From: Microbulbifer pacificus
GTDB taxonomy: Bacteria; Pseudomonadota; Gammaproteobacteria; Pseudomonadales; Cellvibrionaceae
Direction: 5' to 3'
DNA length: 64,000 bases
Assembly (NCBI RefSeq): GCF_033723955.1
Contig: NZ_CP137555.1
Location: 248,001-312,000, forward strand
Position 1 is the stretch's first letter; the number at the start of each line of letters is the position of its first letter. This document shows positions 1-14,433 of this stretch, piece after piece. Position numbers and translations under genes: made by a program. The notes under the pieces are model-generated. The model made no database searches and was not told the origin of the DNA. It was given only the letters and a program-made list of their open reading frames with translations.

Positions 1-1902
<1,902 letters not shown>

Positions 1903-1915
1903 AAAAACCGTGTGT

Positions 1916-1935
1916 GGCACCCGCTAGCGGGTGCC
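1916..1935. terminator. Bidirectional hairpin between katG and tpm
   Basis: A 20-base perfect palindrome (GGCACCCGCTAGCGGGTGCC) lies between the stop codons of two convergent genes. There is an A-rich stretch on the katG side and a short T-rich tract on the other, so it probably ends transcription in both directions. Confidence 0.7.
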
Positions 1936-1940
1936 GCGAT

Positions 1941-2582
1941 TTATTCTGCGCGCTCTACCAACCAGACCTTTTCCAGGGCCTCGCAGCGGCCCTTCAATCC
2001 CCCCGGCACCTCAACGGCATCAATCAACGTCAGTCGGTAATTGTCGCCGTACAGCTGCGCGACTTCGTCATCGCTCACACAGAAAGGCGGGCCGGGCAAC
2101 TGCGTCTGATCGTAATCAAACGTGATCAGTAATTGCGGTGCATTGCCGGTCAGATGCTGCAGGTGCTGCGCATATTCCCGGCGCATCGATTCCGGCAGTG
2201 CCACCAGCGCGGCCCGGTCATAAATGCCATCGACCTCACTGAGCAGTTCCCGCTGCAGCTGAAAAATATCCCCTGCATAAATATCGATATCCTGGGCGCG
2301 GTATCGCTTCAGTTCACCGTGTTCGCTGATTTCCGGCGCAACACTCAGCTGCTCGAACAACTGCTCCACCGCCATTTCAGAAAGCTCGGCGCCGACAACG
2401 CGGTACCCCTGCCCCAGCAGCCAGCCGATATCCAGGGTCTTGCCACACAGTGGCAGGAACAGGCGCGCACCCGGCTCTAACCCGAGCTTGGGAAAGTGTT
2501 TAACCAGCAGCGGATGCGCCTGCGGATTGTGAAAGCCGATTTCATTGCGCTGCCATTTGTCCAGCCAGAATGATTTTTCCAT
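1941..2582 (-). CDS. tpm: Thiopurine S-methyltransferase family protein
   Basis: SAM-dependent methyltransferase of the TPMT family, 213 aa, the usual length of bacterial Tpm. These enzymes methylate thiopurines and, in Pseudomonas and relatives, selenium and tellurium compounds. The N-terminus has the family pattern (FWLDKWQRNEIGFHNPQAHPLL) and the SAM-binding segment follows (ARLFLPLCGKTLDIGWLLGQGYRVVGAELS, about residues 39-68). The ATG start at 2582 fits the family N-terminus. It converges on katG with a shared hairpin between them. The physiological substrate cannot be read from sequence. Confidence 0.93.
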   Translation of the reverse strand: MEKSFWLDKWQRNEIGFHNPQAHPLLVKHFPKLGLEPGARLFLPLCGKTLDIGWLLGQGYRVVGAELSEMAVEQLFEQLSVAPEISEHGELKRYRAQDIDIYAGDIFQLQRELLSEVDGIYDRAALVALPESMRREYAQHLQHLTGNAPQLLITFDYDQTQLPGPPFCVSDDEVAQLYGDNYRLTLIDAVEVPGGLKGRCEALEKVWLVERAE

Positions 2583-2740
2583 ATCGTCTTACTTGCCTAT
2601 TAACTGTACCGAATGCGCCCTTAATAACGTGATTGGGCGATAACCATGACGCACCGGCGGGCGAACGCCGGCATAGGTTCCCCAAAATATACCGGCTCCC
2701 ACTGCCTCTCAGCCACCCTCCCTAGCCGCATGGTTACCGC

Positions 2741-2746
2741 TATAAT
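2741..2746 (+). promoter_or_regulatory. Candidate -10 box (TATAAT) directly upstream of hrpB
   Basis: A consensus TATAAT lies 7 bases before the hrpB ATG at 2754. A transcript from this box would start at or next to the ATG, giving a leaderless or nearly leaderless mRNA. No Shine-Dalgarno sequence lies between the box and the start. No clear -35 hexamer is visible. Confidence 0.45.
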
Positions 2747-2753
2747 CGCCGCC

Positions 2754-5291
2754 ATGTCAGATTTACCCATTTATGAGGTGCTGCCGGCCCTGCTGGACAC
2801 GCTCAACACCCACAACAATGCCGTACTGCAGGCGCCTCCCGGCGCCGGCAAGACCACCGCCGTGCCATTGGCGCTGCTCCAATCCCCCTGGCTTGAGGGG
2901 CGCAAGATCATCATGCTGGAACCCCGTCGTCTGGCCGCCCGCTCGGCAGCGGCGCGCATGGCGGAACTGCTGGGGGAGCCGGTGGGTAAGACCATCGGCT
3001 ATCAGATCCGCGCGGAGCGCAAATCCAGCGGGGATACCCGGGTTCTTGTAGTGACAGAGGGCATCCTCACCCGCCTGCTGCAATCTGACCCGGAGCTTAC
3101 CGATACCGCACTGGTCATCTTCGATGAATTCCATGAGCGCAACCTGCAAGGCGACCTGGCGCTGGCGCTGTGCCTGCAGTCGCAGGAGGTGTTGCGGGAC
3201 GACCTGAAGCTGCTGGTGATGTCCGCCACCCTGGATGCGGAAGCGGTGTCTGGCCTCCTGGGCGATGCACCGGTGATTACCAGTGAGGGGCGTGCCTATC
3301 CGGTGGATGTGGAGTATCTCCCGCACCAGCAGGTGCCGGATGACCCGCGCCAGCTGCCCGCGCTGATGGGACGCAAAATCCGCGACCTGATCGAACAGCA
3401 GGAAGGCAGCCTGCTGGCCTTTCTTCCCGGCGTGGGTGAGATCCGCCAGGTGGAAAGCGATCTGCGCGACGCGCTCGGCCAACGCCGTGATGTGTTAATC
3501 GCCCCGCTCTATGGCGACCTGAAAAAAGAACAGCAGGACGCGGCCATTACCCCCTGCCCCGAGGGCCGGCGCAAAATCGTGCTGGCCACCAATGTTGCGG
3601 AAACCTCGCTCACCATCGAGGGCATACGCCTGGTGGTGGATTCCGGACTGATGCGGGAATCCCGCTTCGATCCCAATACCGGCATGAACCGGCTGGTGAC
3701 CACGCAGATCTCCCAGGCGTCCGCGACCCAGCGCACCGGCCGCGCCGGGCGCCTGAGTGCGGGCCACTGCCTGCGCCTGTGGAGTGAATCCACCCAGCGG
3801 GGAATGGCGAAGAAAACCTCCGCGGAAATTCTGCTGAGTGATCTGGCACCGGTCATGCTGGAACTGGCGCAGTGGGGTGTAAGCGATGTGCGTGAACTGC
3901 GCTGGCTGGACCTGCCACCGCCCGGGCCAACAGCCCAGGCCCAGGAACTGCTGATAGAACTTGGGGCACTGGACCGCGAACTGCGGATTACCGAGCACGG
4001 TAAGAAGATGCTCAGCCTCGGCACCCACCCGCGCCTCGCGCATATGATGCTGAAAAGTGCCGAATTCGGTCTCGAGGAGCAGGCTTGCTTACTTGCGGCG
4101 CTGCTCTCCGAGCGGGATATCTTCCGCGGTGAACAGCGCTGGAACCGGGACATTCACAAACGCATGGAGGTGCTGAGCGGCACTTCCAAAAACAACAGCG
4201 CGGATTTCGCGGCCATTCAACGTATTCGCCAGCAGGCAAAAATCTGGCGCGCGCAGTTAACCGGCAGCCCGCAACCGAAAACTCAGGCTCCGGACCAGTT
4301 TGATACCACCGGTGTGCTGCTGGGCTTTGCCTATCCAGACCGGATCGCGAAAAGCCGCCACGACCGCGAGCGTCGTTTCCTACTGTCCGGCGGACGCGGT
4401 GCCCATTTTTCCCACGACGACGAACTGGCGCTGCAGGATTACATCGTCATCGCCGATCTCGACGGACACGGGCGCGACGCGCGCATCCAACTGGCCGCCC
4501 GTATCAGCCGCGAAGCGCTCGATGAATATTTTTCCGATCTGATCGAGACCGAAGAATCGGTACGCTGGGACAGCAGCGCCGGACGTGCGATTGCCAGTAT
4601 TCAGACAAGGCTTGGCAAGCTGGTGCTGGAAGATAAGCCGGCGCAGGATGTTTCCCCGGAACTGTTGAGCCGCGCCCTGCTGGATGCAATCCGCCAAAGT
4701 GGCCTGCGTGTACTGCCGTGGAGTACAGAATCCGAAAACCTGCTGGAGCGCGTACGTTTTTTACAGAGCCAACGTGAGAATTTCAGCGATCTACTGGACA
4801 GCCTGGCGCTACCCGACTGGACTGAAGCTGCCCTGTTGGAATCGATGGATGACTGGCTTCTGCCGCACCTGAGCGGCTTCAGTAAACTGGATCACCTGAA
4901 GCAGCTGGACCTTAAAAATATCCTGCTGACGCAACTGGAGTGGTCTAGCCAGCAACGCCTGGACGAACTGGCCCCCAGCCATATCCAGGTGCCCAGCGGC
5001 TCACGCATTGCCATCCAGTACGGCGAAACACCGCCGGTGCTCGCGGTACGCCTACAGGAAATGTTCGGACTCGAACAAACCCCGACCATTCTCAATGGCC
5101 GCTACCCCCTGATGATCCACCTGCTCTCCCCCGCACAACGCCCGGTCCAGGTCACGCGGGATCTGACGAGTTTCTGGAAAAATACCTATCAGGAAGTAAA
5201 AAAAGAACTTCGGATCAAATACCAGAAACACTTCTGGCCGGATGACCCCACTACCGCGCAGGCGACGAACAAAACAAAAAAGCGGATGTAG
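2754..5291 (+). CDS. hrpB: ATP-dependent helicase HrpB
   Basis: DEAH-box RNA helicase-like protein of the HrpB family, 845 aa. The first helicase domain has Walker A APPGAGKTT (residues 26-34), the DEFH box (124-127) and SATLD; the second has the motif VI sequence QRTGRAGR near residue 327. A helicase-associated region and the HrpB-specific C-terminal domain follow. The frame is open back to 2646, but the ATG at 2754 (MSDLPIYEVLPALL) fits family N-termini; the upstream codons encode low-quality sequence. The start lacks a ribosome-binding site and sits just after a TATAAT box. A single-gene unit, with tpm divergent upstream. The biological role of HrpB is poorly known in any species. Confidence 0.95.
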   Translation: MSDLPIYEVLPALLDTLNTHNNAVLQAPPGAGKTTAVPLALLQSPWLEGRKIIMLEPRRLAARSAAARMAELLGEPVGKTIGYQIRAERKSSGDTRVLVVTEGILTRLLQSDPELTDTALVIFDEFHERNLQGDLALALCLQSQEVLRDDLKLLVMSATLDAEAVSGLLGDAPVITSEGRAYPVDVEYLPHQQVPDDPRQLPALMGRKIRDLIEQQEGSLLAFLPGVGEIRQVESDLRDALGQRRDVLIAPLYGDLKKEQQDAAITPCPEGRRKIVLATNVAETSLTIEGIRLVVDSGLMRESRFDPNTGMNRLVTTQISQASATQRTGRAGRLSAGHCLRLWSESTQRGMAKKTSAEILLSDLAPVMLELAQWGVSDVRELRWLDLPPPGPTAQAQELLIELGALDRELRITEHGKKMLSLGTHPRLAHMMLKSAEFGLEEQACLLAALLSERDIFRGEQRWNRDIHKRMEVLSGTSKNNSADFAAIQRIRQQAKIWRAQLTGSPQPKTQAPDQFDTTGVLLGFAYPDRIAKSRHDRERRFLLSGGRGAHFSHDDELALQDYIVIADLDGHGRDARIQLAARISREALDEYFSDLIETEESVRWDSSAGRAIASIQTRLGKLVLEDKPAQDVSPELLSRALLDAIRQSGLRVLPWSTESENLLERVRFLQSQRENFSDLLDSLALPDWTEAALLESMDDWLLPHLSGFSKLDHLKQLDLKNILLTQLEWSSQQRLDELAPSHIQVPSGSRIAIQYGETPPVLAVRLQEMFGLEQTPTILNGRYPLMIHLLSPAQRPVQVTRDLTSFWKNTYQEVKKELRIKYQKHFWPDDPTTAQATNKTKKRM

Positions 5292-5338
5292 TACAGTGGC
5301 GTGGCCTTCATAGCGAGAACCACTATTTCTTGACGAGA

Positions 5339-5368
5339 TACCCCATGGCGCACCGGCGCCATAGGGTA
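5339..5368. terminator. Hairpin between convergent hrpB and YqhA-like gene
   Basis: An imperfect palindrome with core ATGGCGC-ACCG-GCGCCAT, extended by TACCC and GGGTA arms, lies in the gap between two convergent genes. There is no U-run, so termination is inferred from position and symmetry only. Confidence 0.4.
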
Positions 5369-5385
5369 TGTGAGATTGGTGGGAA

Positions 5386-5874
5386 TCAGTGTTTGGTGAG
5401 TTTATCCAGATAGCCCATCAGGAAGGCGGAAAGCACAAAGGTCAGATGTATGATCACGTACCACATTAGCTTGGTATCGTCCGTTCTTTCCACCGCCATG
5501 AAGATTTTCAGCAGATGAATCGATGAAATGGCCACGATGCTGGCGGCAATTTTTGCCTTCAGCGACGAGGAATCCATTTTGCCGAGCCAGTTCAGCTTTT
5601 CCTCGTCGTCACCAATGTCCAACTGGGACACAAAATTTTCATAGCCACTCATCATCACCATGACCAACAGGCCGCCCACCATGGCGATGTCAATCAGGCT
5701 CAGCACCACCAACACCATATCGGCTTCTTTGATGGTGAAAATATGCGCGAGCAGGTGAAAGGTTTCCTTAAAAAACATTATGGCCAGTGCCACCACAGCC
5801 AGGCTCAACCCAAGATAGATGGGGGCCAGCAGCCAGCGGGAGCGGTACATGGTTTGTTCGATCAGCTTTTCCAA
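5386..5874 (-). CDS. YqhA-like inner-membrane protein (UPF0114)
   Basis: Predicted integral inner-membrane protein of the UPF0114/YqhA family, 162 aa, function unknown. Three to four hydrophobic helices are visible: about residues 15-36, 52-77, 107-125 and 137-155. The N-terminus [20 protein letters not shown] aligns with E. coli YqhA only if the TTG codon at 5874 is used. A GAGG ribosome-binding site sits 6 bases upstream of that TTG, so the TTG start is favoured over the ATG eight codons in. It lies downstream of nfuA on the same strand, but a strong terminator separates them. Confidence 0.85.
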   Translation of the reverse strand: MEKLIEQTMYRSRWLLAPIYLGLSLAVVALAIMFFKETFHLLAHIFTIKEADMVLVVLSLIDIAMVGGLLVMVMMSGYENFVSQLDIGDDEEKLNWLGKMDSSSLKAKIAASIVAISSIHLLKIFMAVERTDDTKLMWYVIIHLTFVLSAFLMGYLDKLTKH

Positions 5875-5923
5875 ATTTACCTCAGAGCTGTTTTTTCATT
5901 CGCGTTGATAAGGGATTAGTAAC

Positions 5924-5955
5924 AAAAAAATCGCGGCCTGGCCGCGATTTTTTTT
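5924..5955 (-). terminator. Rho-independent terminator of nfuA
   Basis: A GC-rich stem (TCGCGGCC...GGCCGCGA) is flanked by A7 and T8 tracts, so it can act on either strand. On the minus strand it lies 22-53 bases after the nfuA stop codon and ends in a T7 run. Confidence 0.85.
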
Positions 5956-5976
5956 ATAACTCAGTAATTTTTTAAC

Positions 5977-6579
5977 TCAGTAATACGCCTGAGACTTGTC
6001 CGTGTGATCGGTGATGTCTTTCACCCCCGCCAGCTCCGGGATCTTCTCTTTCAGGGTTTTTTCGACGCCCTCTTTCAGGGTCATGTCCACCATCCCGCAG
6101 CCCTGGCAGCCACCGCCGAATTTCAATACCGCGTACATATCTTCAGTAACTTCCACCAGGCTCACCTGGCCGCCGTGGGAGGCCAGGCCCGGGTTTACGT
6201 CGCTGTAGAGGACGTAGTTGATACGGTCTTCGATGGGGCTGTCGTCGGTCACCTTCGGCATGCGCGAATTGGGCGCACGGATGGTGAGCTGGCCACCCAT
6301 TTTGTCGGAGGAGTAATCCACCCGGGCTTCGTCCAAGTAGGGAATGCTGCGCCCTTCAAAATAGGCTTTGAGACCGTCCAGCTCCATGGCCACATCACCT
6401 TCCTTCTCCTCGCCGGGACGGCAGTAGGCAATACAGGTTTCCGCGTTAGGGGTACCCGGATTGGATACGAACATGCGGATGGCGATACCTTCACAGTCCT
6501 GCTTGGCGAGCAGGTCGCGCAGGTACTCCTGAGCGGAATCGGTGATCGTGACGTTCAATTCTGACGGCTGTTCTGACAT
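5977..6579 (-). CDS. nfuA: Fe/S biogenesis protein NfuA
   Basis: Iron-sulfur cluster carrier that receives and passes on [4Fe-4S] clusters to target enzymes, 200 aa. An N-terminal degenerate A-type carrier domain (about residues 8-100) is followed by a C-terminal Nfu domain with the cluster-binding CxxC in GGGCQGCG. The start at 6579 has a GAGAAGG ribosome-binding site and gives the standard N-terminus [20 protein letters not shown]; the frame stays open further upstream, to 6633, without support. The degenerate A-type domain lacks the full cysteine set of IscA, as in known NfuA. A strong terminator follows. Confidence 0.96.
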   Translation of the reverse strand: MSEQPSELNVTITDSAQEYLRDLLAKQDCEGIAIRMFVSNPGTPNAETCIAYCRPGEEKEGDVAMELDGLKAYFEGRSIPYLDEARVDYSSDKMGGQLTIRAPNSRMPKVTDDSPIEDRINYVLYSDVNPGLASHGGQVSLVEVTEDMYAVLKFGGGCQGCGMVDMTLKEGVEKTLKEKIPELAGVKDITDHTDKSQAYY

Positions 6580-6718
6580 AGACCTTCTCAAATTACCGGA
6601 CTTCCTGAAACCGAACCGAACGGGAATAACCAAGCTCGGCGGTCGGGTATTCTACGCCCATCCGCGCCGGAGTGAAACCGGGCCACAGATCCTGCCGGAT
6701 CAAGCTATGGGGAACGGG

Positions 6719-7405
6719 TTACCCCGCCTGGGACAGGGTCCACAGAAGAGCGCGCGCGGTGCCCTCAGACGACGCCGGATTCTGCCCGGTTACCAACAGG
6801 CCGTCGATACAGACATGGCTCTGCCAGTCCTCAGCCTTGGAATAGTTCGACCCACGCTCCTTGAGCATGTCCTCCACCAGGAAAGGCACCACGTCGGTCA
6901 GACCTACGCCATCTTCTTCACTGTTGCTGAAGCCGGTCATTTTTTTGCCGCGGACAAGCGGTTCACCTTGCTCGTCCACGGTGTGACGAAATACCGCCGG
7001 CGCATGGCAAACCGCGCCCACCGGTTTGCCCGCGCGGTAGAAGCCGTGAATGATGACCACCGAACGCTGGTCTTCCGCCAGGTCCCACAGTGGGCCGTGG
7101 CCGCCGGGGTAAAACAGCGCATCAAAATCGTCAGTATCCACTTCATCCAGTTTTGCGGTGTGCGCCAGGGCCTGTTGAGCGGCTGGATCGTCACGAAAGC
7201 GCCGGGTGGCGGGCGTCTGGGCATCCGGGGCGTCACTTTTGGGGTCCAGCGGCGGTTGCCCGCCCTTGGGAGATGCGAGGGTCACATCGGCTCCCGCATC
7301 CACGAACACGTAGTAAGGCGCAGCAAATTCCTCCAGCCAGAAGCCGGTTTTCTTGCCGGTATCCCCCAACTCGTCGTGAGACGTAAGCACCATCAGGATT
7401 TTCAT
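6719..7405 (-). CDS. DJ-1/PfpI family protein (class I glutamine amidotransferase fold)
   Basis: Member of the DJ-1/PfpI superfamily, 228 aa, closest in layout to Hsp31-like proteins and glyoxalase III. The nucleophile elbow carries the cysteine in GAVCHAPAVF, and the acidic/oxyanion segment is DALFYPGGHGPLWDL, both conserved. Such proteins act as deglycases, glyoxalases or holdase chaperones; which of these applies here cannot be told. The start at 7405 has a strong GGGGAGGAAG ribosome-binding site and gives the typical N-terminus MKILMVLTSHDELGDTGKKTGFWLEE. It is transcribed away from metH. Confidence 0.88.
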   Translation of the reverse strand: MKILMVLTSHDELGDTGKKTGFWLEEFAAPYYVFVDAGADVTLASPKGGQPPLDPKSDAPDAQTPATRRFRDDPAAQQALAHTAKLDEVDTDDFDALFYPGGHGPLWDLAEDQRSVVIIHGFYRAGKPVGAVCHAPAVFRHTVDEQGEPLVRGKKMTGFSNSEEDGVGLTDVVPFLVEDMLKERGSNYSKAEDWQSHVCIDGLLVTGQNPASSEGTARALLWTLSQAG

Positions 7406-7586
7406 GGCTTCCTCCCCTGTCGTCAGTCCACCGAGTGTAGTGTGAGGATCGGTTAAATCGCGGCTAGAACCGTTGGTTACAAGGTTATGAATACTCGGTC
7501 TTGATACCTGGCTACGGCGCCGAAGAACCCGGCCAACTGTGCTAAGATTGCCGCCCTTTTTGATACCTTGGTTTAAGGAAGTTTCC

Positions 7587-11282
<3,696 letters not shown>

Positions 11283-11331
11283 TTCGGTCGGAACACTGCA
11301 ACGTAAAATAATGCGCGGGAAGGAGACCTAC

Positions 11332-11547
11332 ATGACAGACAACAATAAAGACCAGAAACCGTCCTTCGGCCAGGTGGTGCTCAGCACCCTGGCCGCCGCC
11401 ATCGGCGTACAGTCCAACAAAAATAGGGAAAGGGATTTCAAGGGCGGCAGTATCAAGGCCTACATTGCCGCAGGAGTAATCTTCACCACACTCTTCGTGA
11501 TCGCACTGATCCTGGTGGTGAAGACGGTTTTAAGCAATATGGGATAA
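11332..11547 (+). CDS. DUF2970 small membrane protein
   Basis: A 71-residue protein of the DUF2970 family, with no established function. A soluble, charged N-terminal half (KPSFGQVVLSTLAAAIGVQSNKNRERDF) is followed by one transmembrane helix at about residues 46-67 near the C-terminus. The family hallmark is a small segment before the helix that includes VLSTLAAAIGVQS. A GGGAAGGAG ribosome-binding site precedes the ATG. It lies 49 bases after metH on the same strand, probably as the last gene of that transcript. Confidence 0.8.
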   Translation: MTDNNKDQKPSFGQVVLSTLAAAIGVQSNKNRERDFKGGSIKAYIAAGVIFTTLFVIALILVVKTVLSNMG

Positions 11548-11591
11548 GCCCCCAGAACCAACGCCGGGAGCCAGATCCACGGCGTGAAACT

Positions 11592-11726
11592 CTATCCTTG
11601 GGATGCCACCCAAAAGATACAAGTTCCTACAAAGATGGCGACTAACGCGACCGCCGCAAGGGCGTCTACCAGGTTATCGCTATCGTCGGATACAACTACT
11701 ACTTCTCGGGCTGCTTGATCGCTCAT
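11592..11726 (-). CDS. Small single-pass membrane protein, 44 aa
   Basis: Read directly from the minus strand: ATG at 11726, stop TAG at 11594-11592, with a GGAG ribosome-binding site at good spacing upstream. The product starts MSDQAAREVVVVSDDSDN, an acidic N-terminus, followed by a clear transmembrane segment of about residues 20-41 (LVDALAAVALVAIFVGTCIF within it) and a short tail WVASQG. It converges on the DUF2970 gene and faces away from cysI. The polarity (acidic head, one helix, no charged residue in the helix) and the start signal argue for a real gene, although it is shorter than most automatic gene finders accept. Function unknown; I do not recognise a family. Confidence 0.65.
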   Translation of the reverse strand: MSDQAAREVVVVSDDSDNLVDALAAVALVAIFVGTCIFWVASQG

Positions 11727-12044
11727 CGCAATACTCCGTCACTCAAGAACTCATTATTGTTTTTAAAGGTAGCAGTACCGCGGAAAAACGGCGGTTGTCC
11801 AAGTAGACCAAATCCCCGCAGGACGTGCAACCGCGCGGTTTTACCGCATTTTCGCCAGGACCTGTTGCTTATAACCATCAGTTACTAATTTAGCGGAAAA
11901 TATTGTTATTTTTTGTATAAGGCGGCTGGTATGTTAACCGCCATCTCAGGGTGGCTGATAGCCTCAAGAAGTCCCGTTGGGAATTGGCTGGGCAGAGACC
12001 TGGCACTGCGAGTTGGCGCAAAAAAGCAATGGAATCAAGCTCTT
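11727..12044. other. Divergent intergenic region, probable cysI control region
   Basis: About 318 bases between the divergent small membrane protein gene and cysI. The half nearest cysI (about 11870-11930) is strikingly AT-rich (TTACTAATTTAGCGG, then T-rich tracts), unlike the surrounding GC-rich DNA, as expected for a promoter and activator-binding region. I could not assign a definite -35/-10 pair or a CysB site. No convincing open frame lies here on either strand. Confidence 0.4.
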
Positions 12045-13709
12045 ATGTATCAATACGACGAACAGGACCACAAGCTGATCCGGGAACGCGTGGCCCAGTT
12101 TCGCGGCCAGACCGAGCGCTATCTCGCCGGTGAGCTGAGTGAGGAACAATTTCTGCCCCTGCGCCTGCAGAATGGCCTGTATATCCAGCGACTGGCGCCG
12201 ATGCTCCGCATCGCGGTGCCCTACGGCCTCCTTAACAGCACCCAGGTGCGCCGCCTCGCACATATCACCCGCAAATACGACAAGGGGTACGCGCACTTCA
12301 CCACCCGCCAGAATGTTCAGCTCAATTGGCCGAACCTGGAGGATGTCCCGGATATCCTCGCGGAACTCGCCGAAGTGGAAATGCATGCGGTGCAAACCAG
12401 CGGTAACTGTATCCGCAACACCACCACCGACCAGTTCGCCGGCGTTGCCCGCGACGAATTGGTAGACCCCCGCCCCTACTGCGAGCTGATTCGCCAGTGG
12501 TCCACCTTTCACCCGGAGTTCGCGTTCCTGCCGCGCAAATTCAAGATCGCCGTATGTGGTGCGGCGGAAGACCGCGCGGCCATACGCGCCCATGATATCG
12601 GCGTGCAAATCGTGCAGAACCGTCAGGGTGAAACCGGCTTCCAGGTGTTTGTCGGCGGCGGTCTCGGCCGCACCCCGATCATCGGCGTCGCCATCCGCGA
12701 TTTCCTGCCGGAGGTGCACCTGCTCTCTTACCTCGAAGCCATTGTGCGCGTGTACAACCAGCTGGGCCGCCGCGACAACAAGTTCAAGGCGCGCATCAAG
12801 ATTCTGGTGAAAGCGCTCGGCGCGGAAGAGTTTGCCCGCCGCGTGGAAGCGGAGTGGGAACAGATCAAGGACGGCGCCGATGAACTGCCGCCGGAGGCTA
12901 TCGAATGGTCCAAGCGTTTCTTCCCGCAGCCTGCATATAAATCCGTCAACGGCGGCCATGCCGAGGCAGTCCTGCGCGACCAGGCGGGGTCCGACAAGGC
13001 GTTCTCCCGCTGGCTGGAGCGCAACACCTTCCCGCACCGGATCCCCGGTTACCAGGCGGTGACCCTCAGCACCAAGCCCACTGGCATTCCCCCGGGCGAC
13101 GTTACCGATCGCCAGCTGGAAGCCATTGCCTATCTCGCCGACGAATTCAGCTTCGGCGAAGTGCGGGTTACCCACGAACAGAACGTGGTACTGGCAGATG
13201 TGGAACAGGAACGCCTGTATGAACTTTGGCAAGCCGCGCGCAAACACGGCTTCGCCACCCCGAACATCGGCACTCTGACCGACATGATCTGCTGCCCCGG
13301 CGGCGACTACTGTTCGCTGGCCAATGCCAAGTCTATCCCGGTGGCGGAAGCGATCCAGCGCAAGTTCGACGACCTGGATTATCTCTACGACCTAGGCGAC
13401 CTGCACCTGAATATCTCCGGCTGCATGAATGCGTGTGGCCACCACCACATTGGTCACATCGGCATCCTCGGCGTGGACAAGAAGGGCGAGGAGTTTTACC
13501 AGATACAACTCGGCGGCAGCGCCAACGAGAAAGCGAGCCTCGGCACCGTGCTGGGCCCCAGCTTCTCCCGCGACCAGATGCCGGACACCATCGGCAAGAT
13601 CCTCGACGTGTTCGTGGAAAACCGTCAGCCAGAAGAGCTGTTTATTGACACCTACAACCGTATCGGGCTGCAGCCATTCAAGGAGCGTGTGTATGCCAAA
13701 GCCAGCTAA
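12045..13709 (+). CDS. cysI: Nitrite/sulfite reductase, sirohaem-[4Fe-4S] type (CysI)
   Basis: Sirohaem-dependent reductase of 554 aa, of the Pseudomonas CysI type that reduces sulfite to sulfide in assimilation. Two ferredoxin-like half domains and two sirohaem/Fe-S domains are visible. The four cluster cysteines are in CCPGGDYC (near residue 425) and SGCMNACGHHHIGH (near residue 460). The first half domain carries TTRQNVQLNWP, and the second DRQLEAIAYLADEFSFGEVRVTHEQNVVL. The start at 12045 (MYQYDEQDHKLIRERVAQFRG) fits family N-termini; the frame is open to 11913 but those codons look non-coding. The ribosome-binding site is weak. It overlaps the next gene by 17 bases. A nitrite reductase role cannot be excluded, but the DUF934 partner favours sulfite. 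Confidence 0.92.
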   Translation: MYQYDEQDHKLIRERVAQFRGQTERYLAGELSEEQFLPLRLQNGLYIQRLAPMLRIAVPYGLLNSTQVRRLAHITRKYDKGYAHFTTRQNVQLNWPNLEDVPDILAELAEVEMHAVQTSGNCIRNTTTDQFAGVARDELVDPRPYCELIRQWSTFHPEFAFLPRKFKIAVCGAAEDRAAIRAHDIGVQIVQNRQGETGFQVFVGGGLGRTPIIGVAIRDFLPEVHLLSYLEAIVRVYNQLGRRDNKFKARIKILVKALGAEEFARRVEAEWEQIKDGADELPPEAIEWSKRFFPQPAYKSVNGGHAEAVLRDQAGSDKAFSRWLERNTFPHRIPGYQAVTLSTKPTGIPPGDVTDRQLEAIAYLADEFSFGEVRVTHEQNVVLADVEQERLYELWQAARKHGFATPNIGTLTDMICCPGGDYCSLANAKSIPVAEAIQRKFDDLDYLYDLGDLHLNISGCMNACGHHHIGHIGILGVDKKGEEFYQIQLGGSANEKASLGTVLGPSFSRDQMPDTIGKILDVFVENRQPEELFIDTYNRIGLQPFKERVYAKAS

Positions 13710-14253
13710 GAAACCTGTAGGTGCGCAACCGGAAAACCCGGCACGCCTGATCGTCGACGGTGCCGTGGTGGCAAATCAGTGGAACCTGTTGTCGCTGGAC
13801 GAGGAAGCCGAAATTTCCGCAGCGAGCCTGGCCCCGGGCAAGGTCATTCTGCCACTCAGTGTCTGGCTAGAACTGCGCAACGAACTGCAAGCACGTAGAG
13901 GCGAAATCGGCGTGTGGCTGGACAGTGATGAGACTGCAGACCTGATCGGCGACTACGCCGGCGAGCTGCCGTTGATCGCCGCGCATTTCCCACTGTTTAC
14001 CGATGGCCGCGCCTTCACCGCCGGCCGCCTGCTGCGTAGCCGCTACGGATTTACCGGCGAGTTGCGGGCGGTTGGCAGCTTCATGCGCGACCAGCTGACC
14101 TACCTGAAACGCTGCGGATTCAATGCCTTTGCCTACCAGGGTGAACAGGGCCTGGAAGGCCTGCTGGATTCTCTGCAGGACTTTACCGACAGTTATCAAT
14201 CTGCAGTAGATCAACCACTGCCGATCTACCGCCGCCGGTCCCTGGCCGGCTGA
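13693..14253 (+). CDS. DUF934 protein, partner of cysI
   Basis: A 186-aa protein of the DUF934 family, regularly encoded directly after cysI in Pseudomonas-type bacteria and therefore thought to assist sulfite reduction; no biochemical role is established. Visible family segments are LAPGKVILPLSVWLELR, FTDGRAFTAGRLLRSRYGFTGELRAVGSFMRDQLTYLKRCGF and the C-terminal DSYQSAVDQPLPIYRRR. The ATG at 13693 lies inside the 3' end of cysI and has an AGGAGCG ribosome-binding site, so translation is probably coupled. A GC-rich hairpin follows the stop. Confidence 0.88.
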   Translation: MPKPAKKPVGAQPENPARLIVDGAVVANQWNLLSLDEEAEISAASLAPGKVILPLSVWLELRNELQARRGEIGVWLDSDETADLIGDYAGELPLIAAHFPLFTDGRAFTAGRLLRSRYGFTGELRAVGSFMRDQLTYLKRCGFNAFAYQGEQGLEGLLDSLQDFTDSYQSAVDQPLPIYRRRSLAG

Positions 14254-14262
14254 CATCCTCAG

Positions 14263-14289
14263 GCAGCCGGCACTTACGGGGCCGGCTGC
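14263..14289 (+). terminator. Hairpin after the cysI operon
   Basis: A 9-bp stem GCAGCCGGC/GCCGGCTGC with a 9-base loop begins 10 bases after the DUF934 stop codon. There is no T-run, so it may be a weak terminator or an mRNA 3'-end stabiliser. Confidence 0.4.
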
Positions 14290-14433
14290 AGCATCCCGCC
14301 GCGTGCGTCATGTCCCTACGCACTCACAACATCAGATTTCAGGTTCACGTTCCAGGTTCAGGCCCAGTGAAGCGCCGCAAACCGCGCATCTGCGCTATGA
14401 TTCGGTCTCGTACGCTCATGGAATTTGGCCTGT

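Noticed and set aside
7501..7548. metH promoter from TTGATA (7501) and TAAGAT (7543)
   Set aside because: The spacing between the two hexamers is 36 bases, far from 17; not a valid promoter pair.
11603..11806. 67-codon plus-strand frame after the DUF2970 gene
   Set aside because: Arg/Leu-rich composition and no ribosome-binding site; the opposite strand carries the better-supported 44-residue gene.
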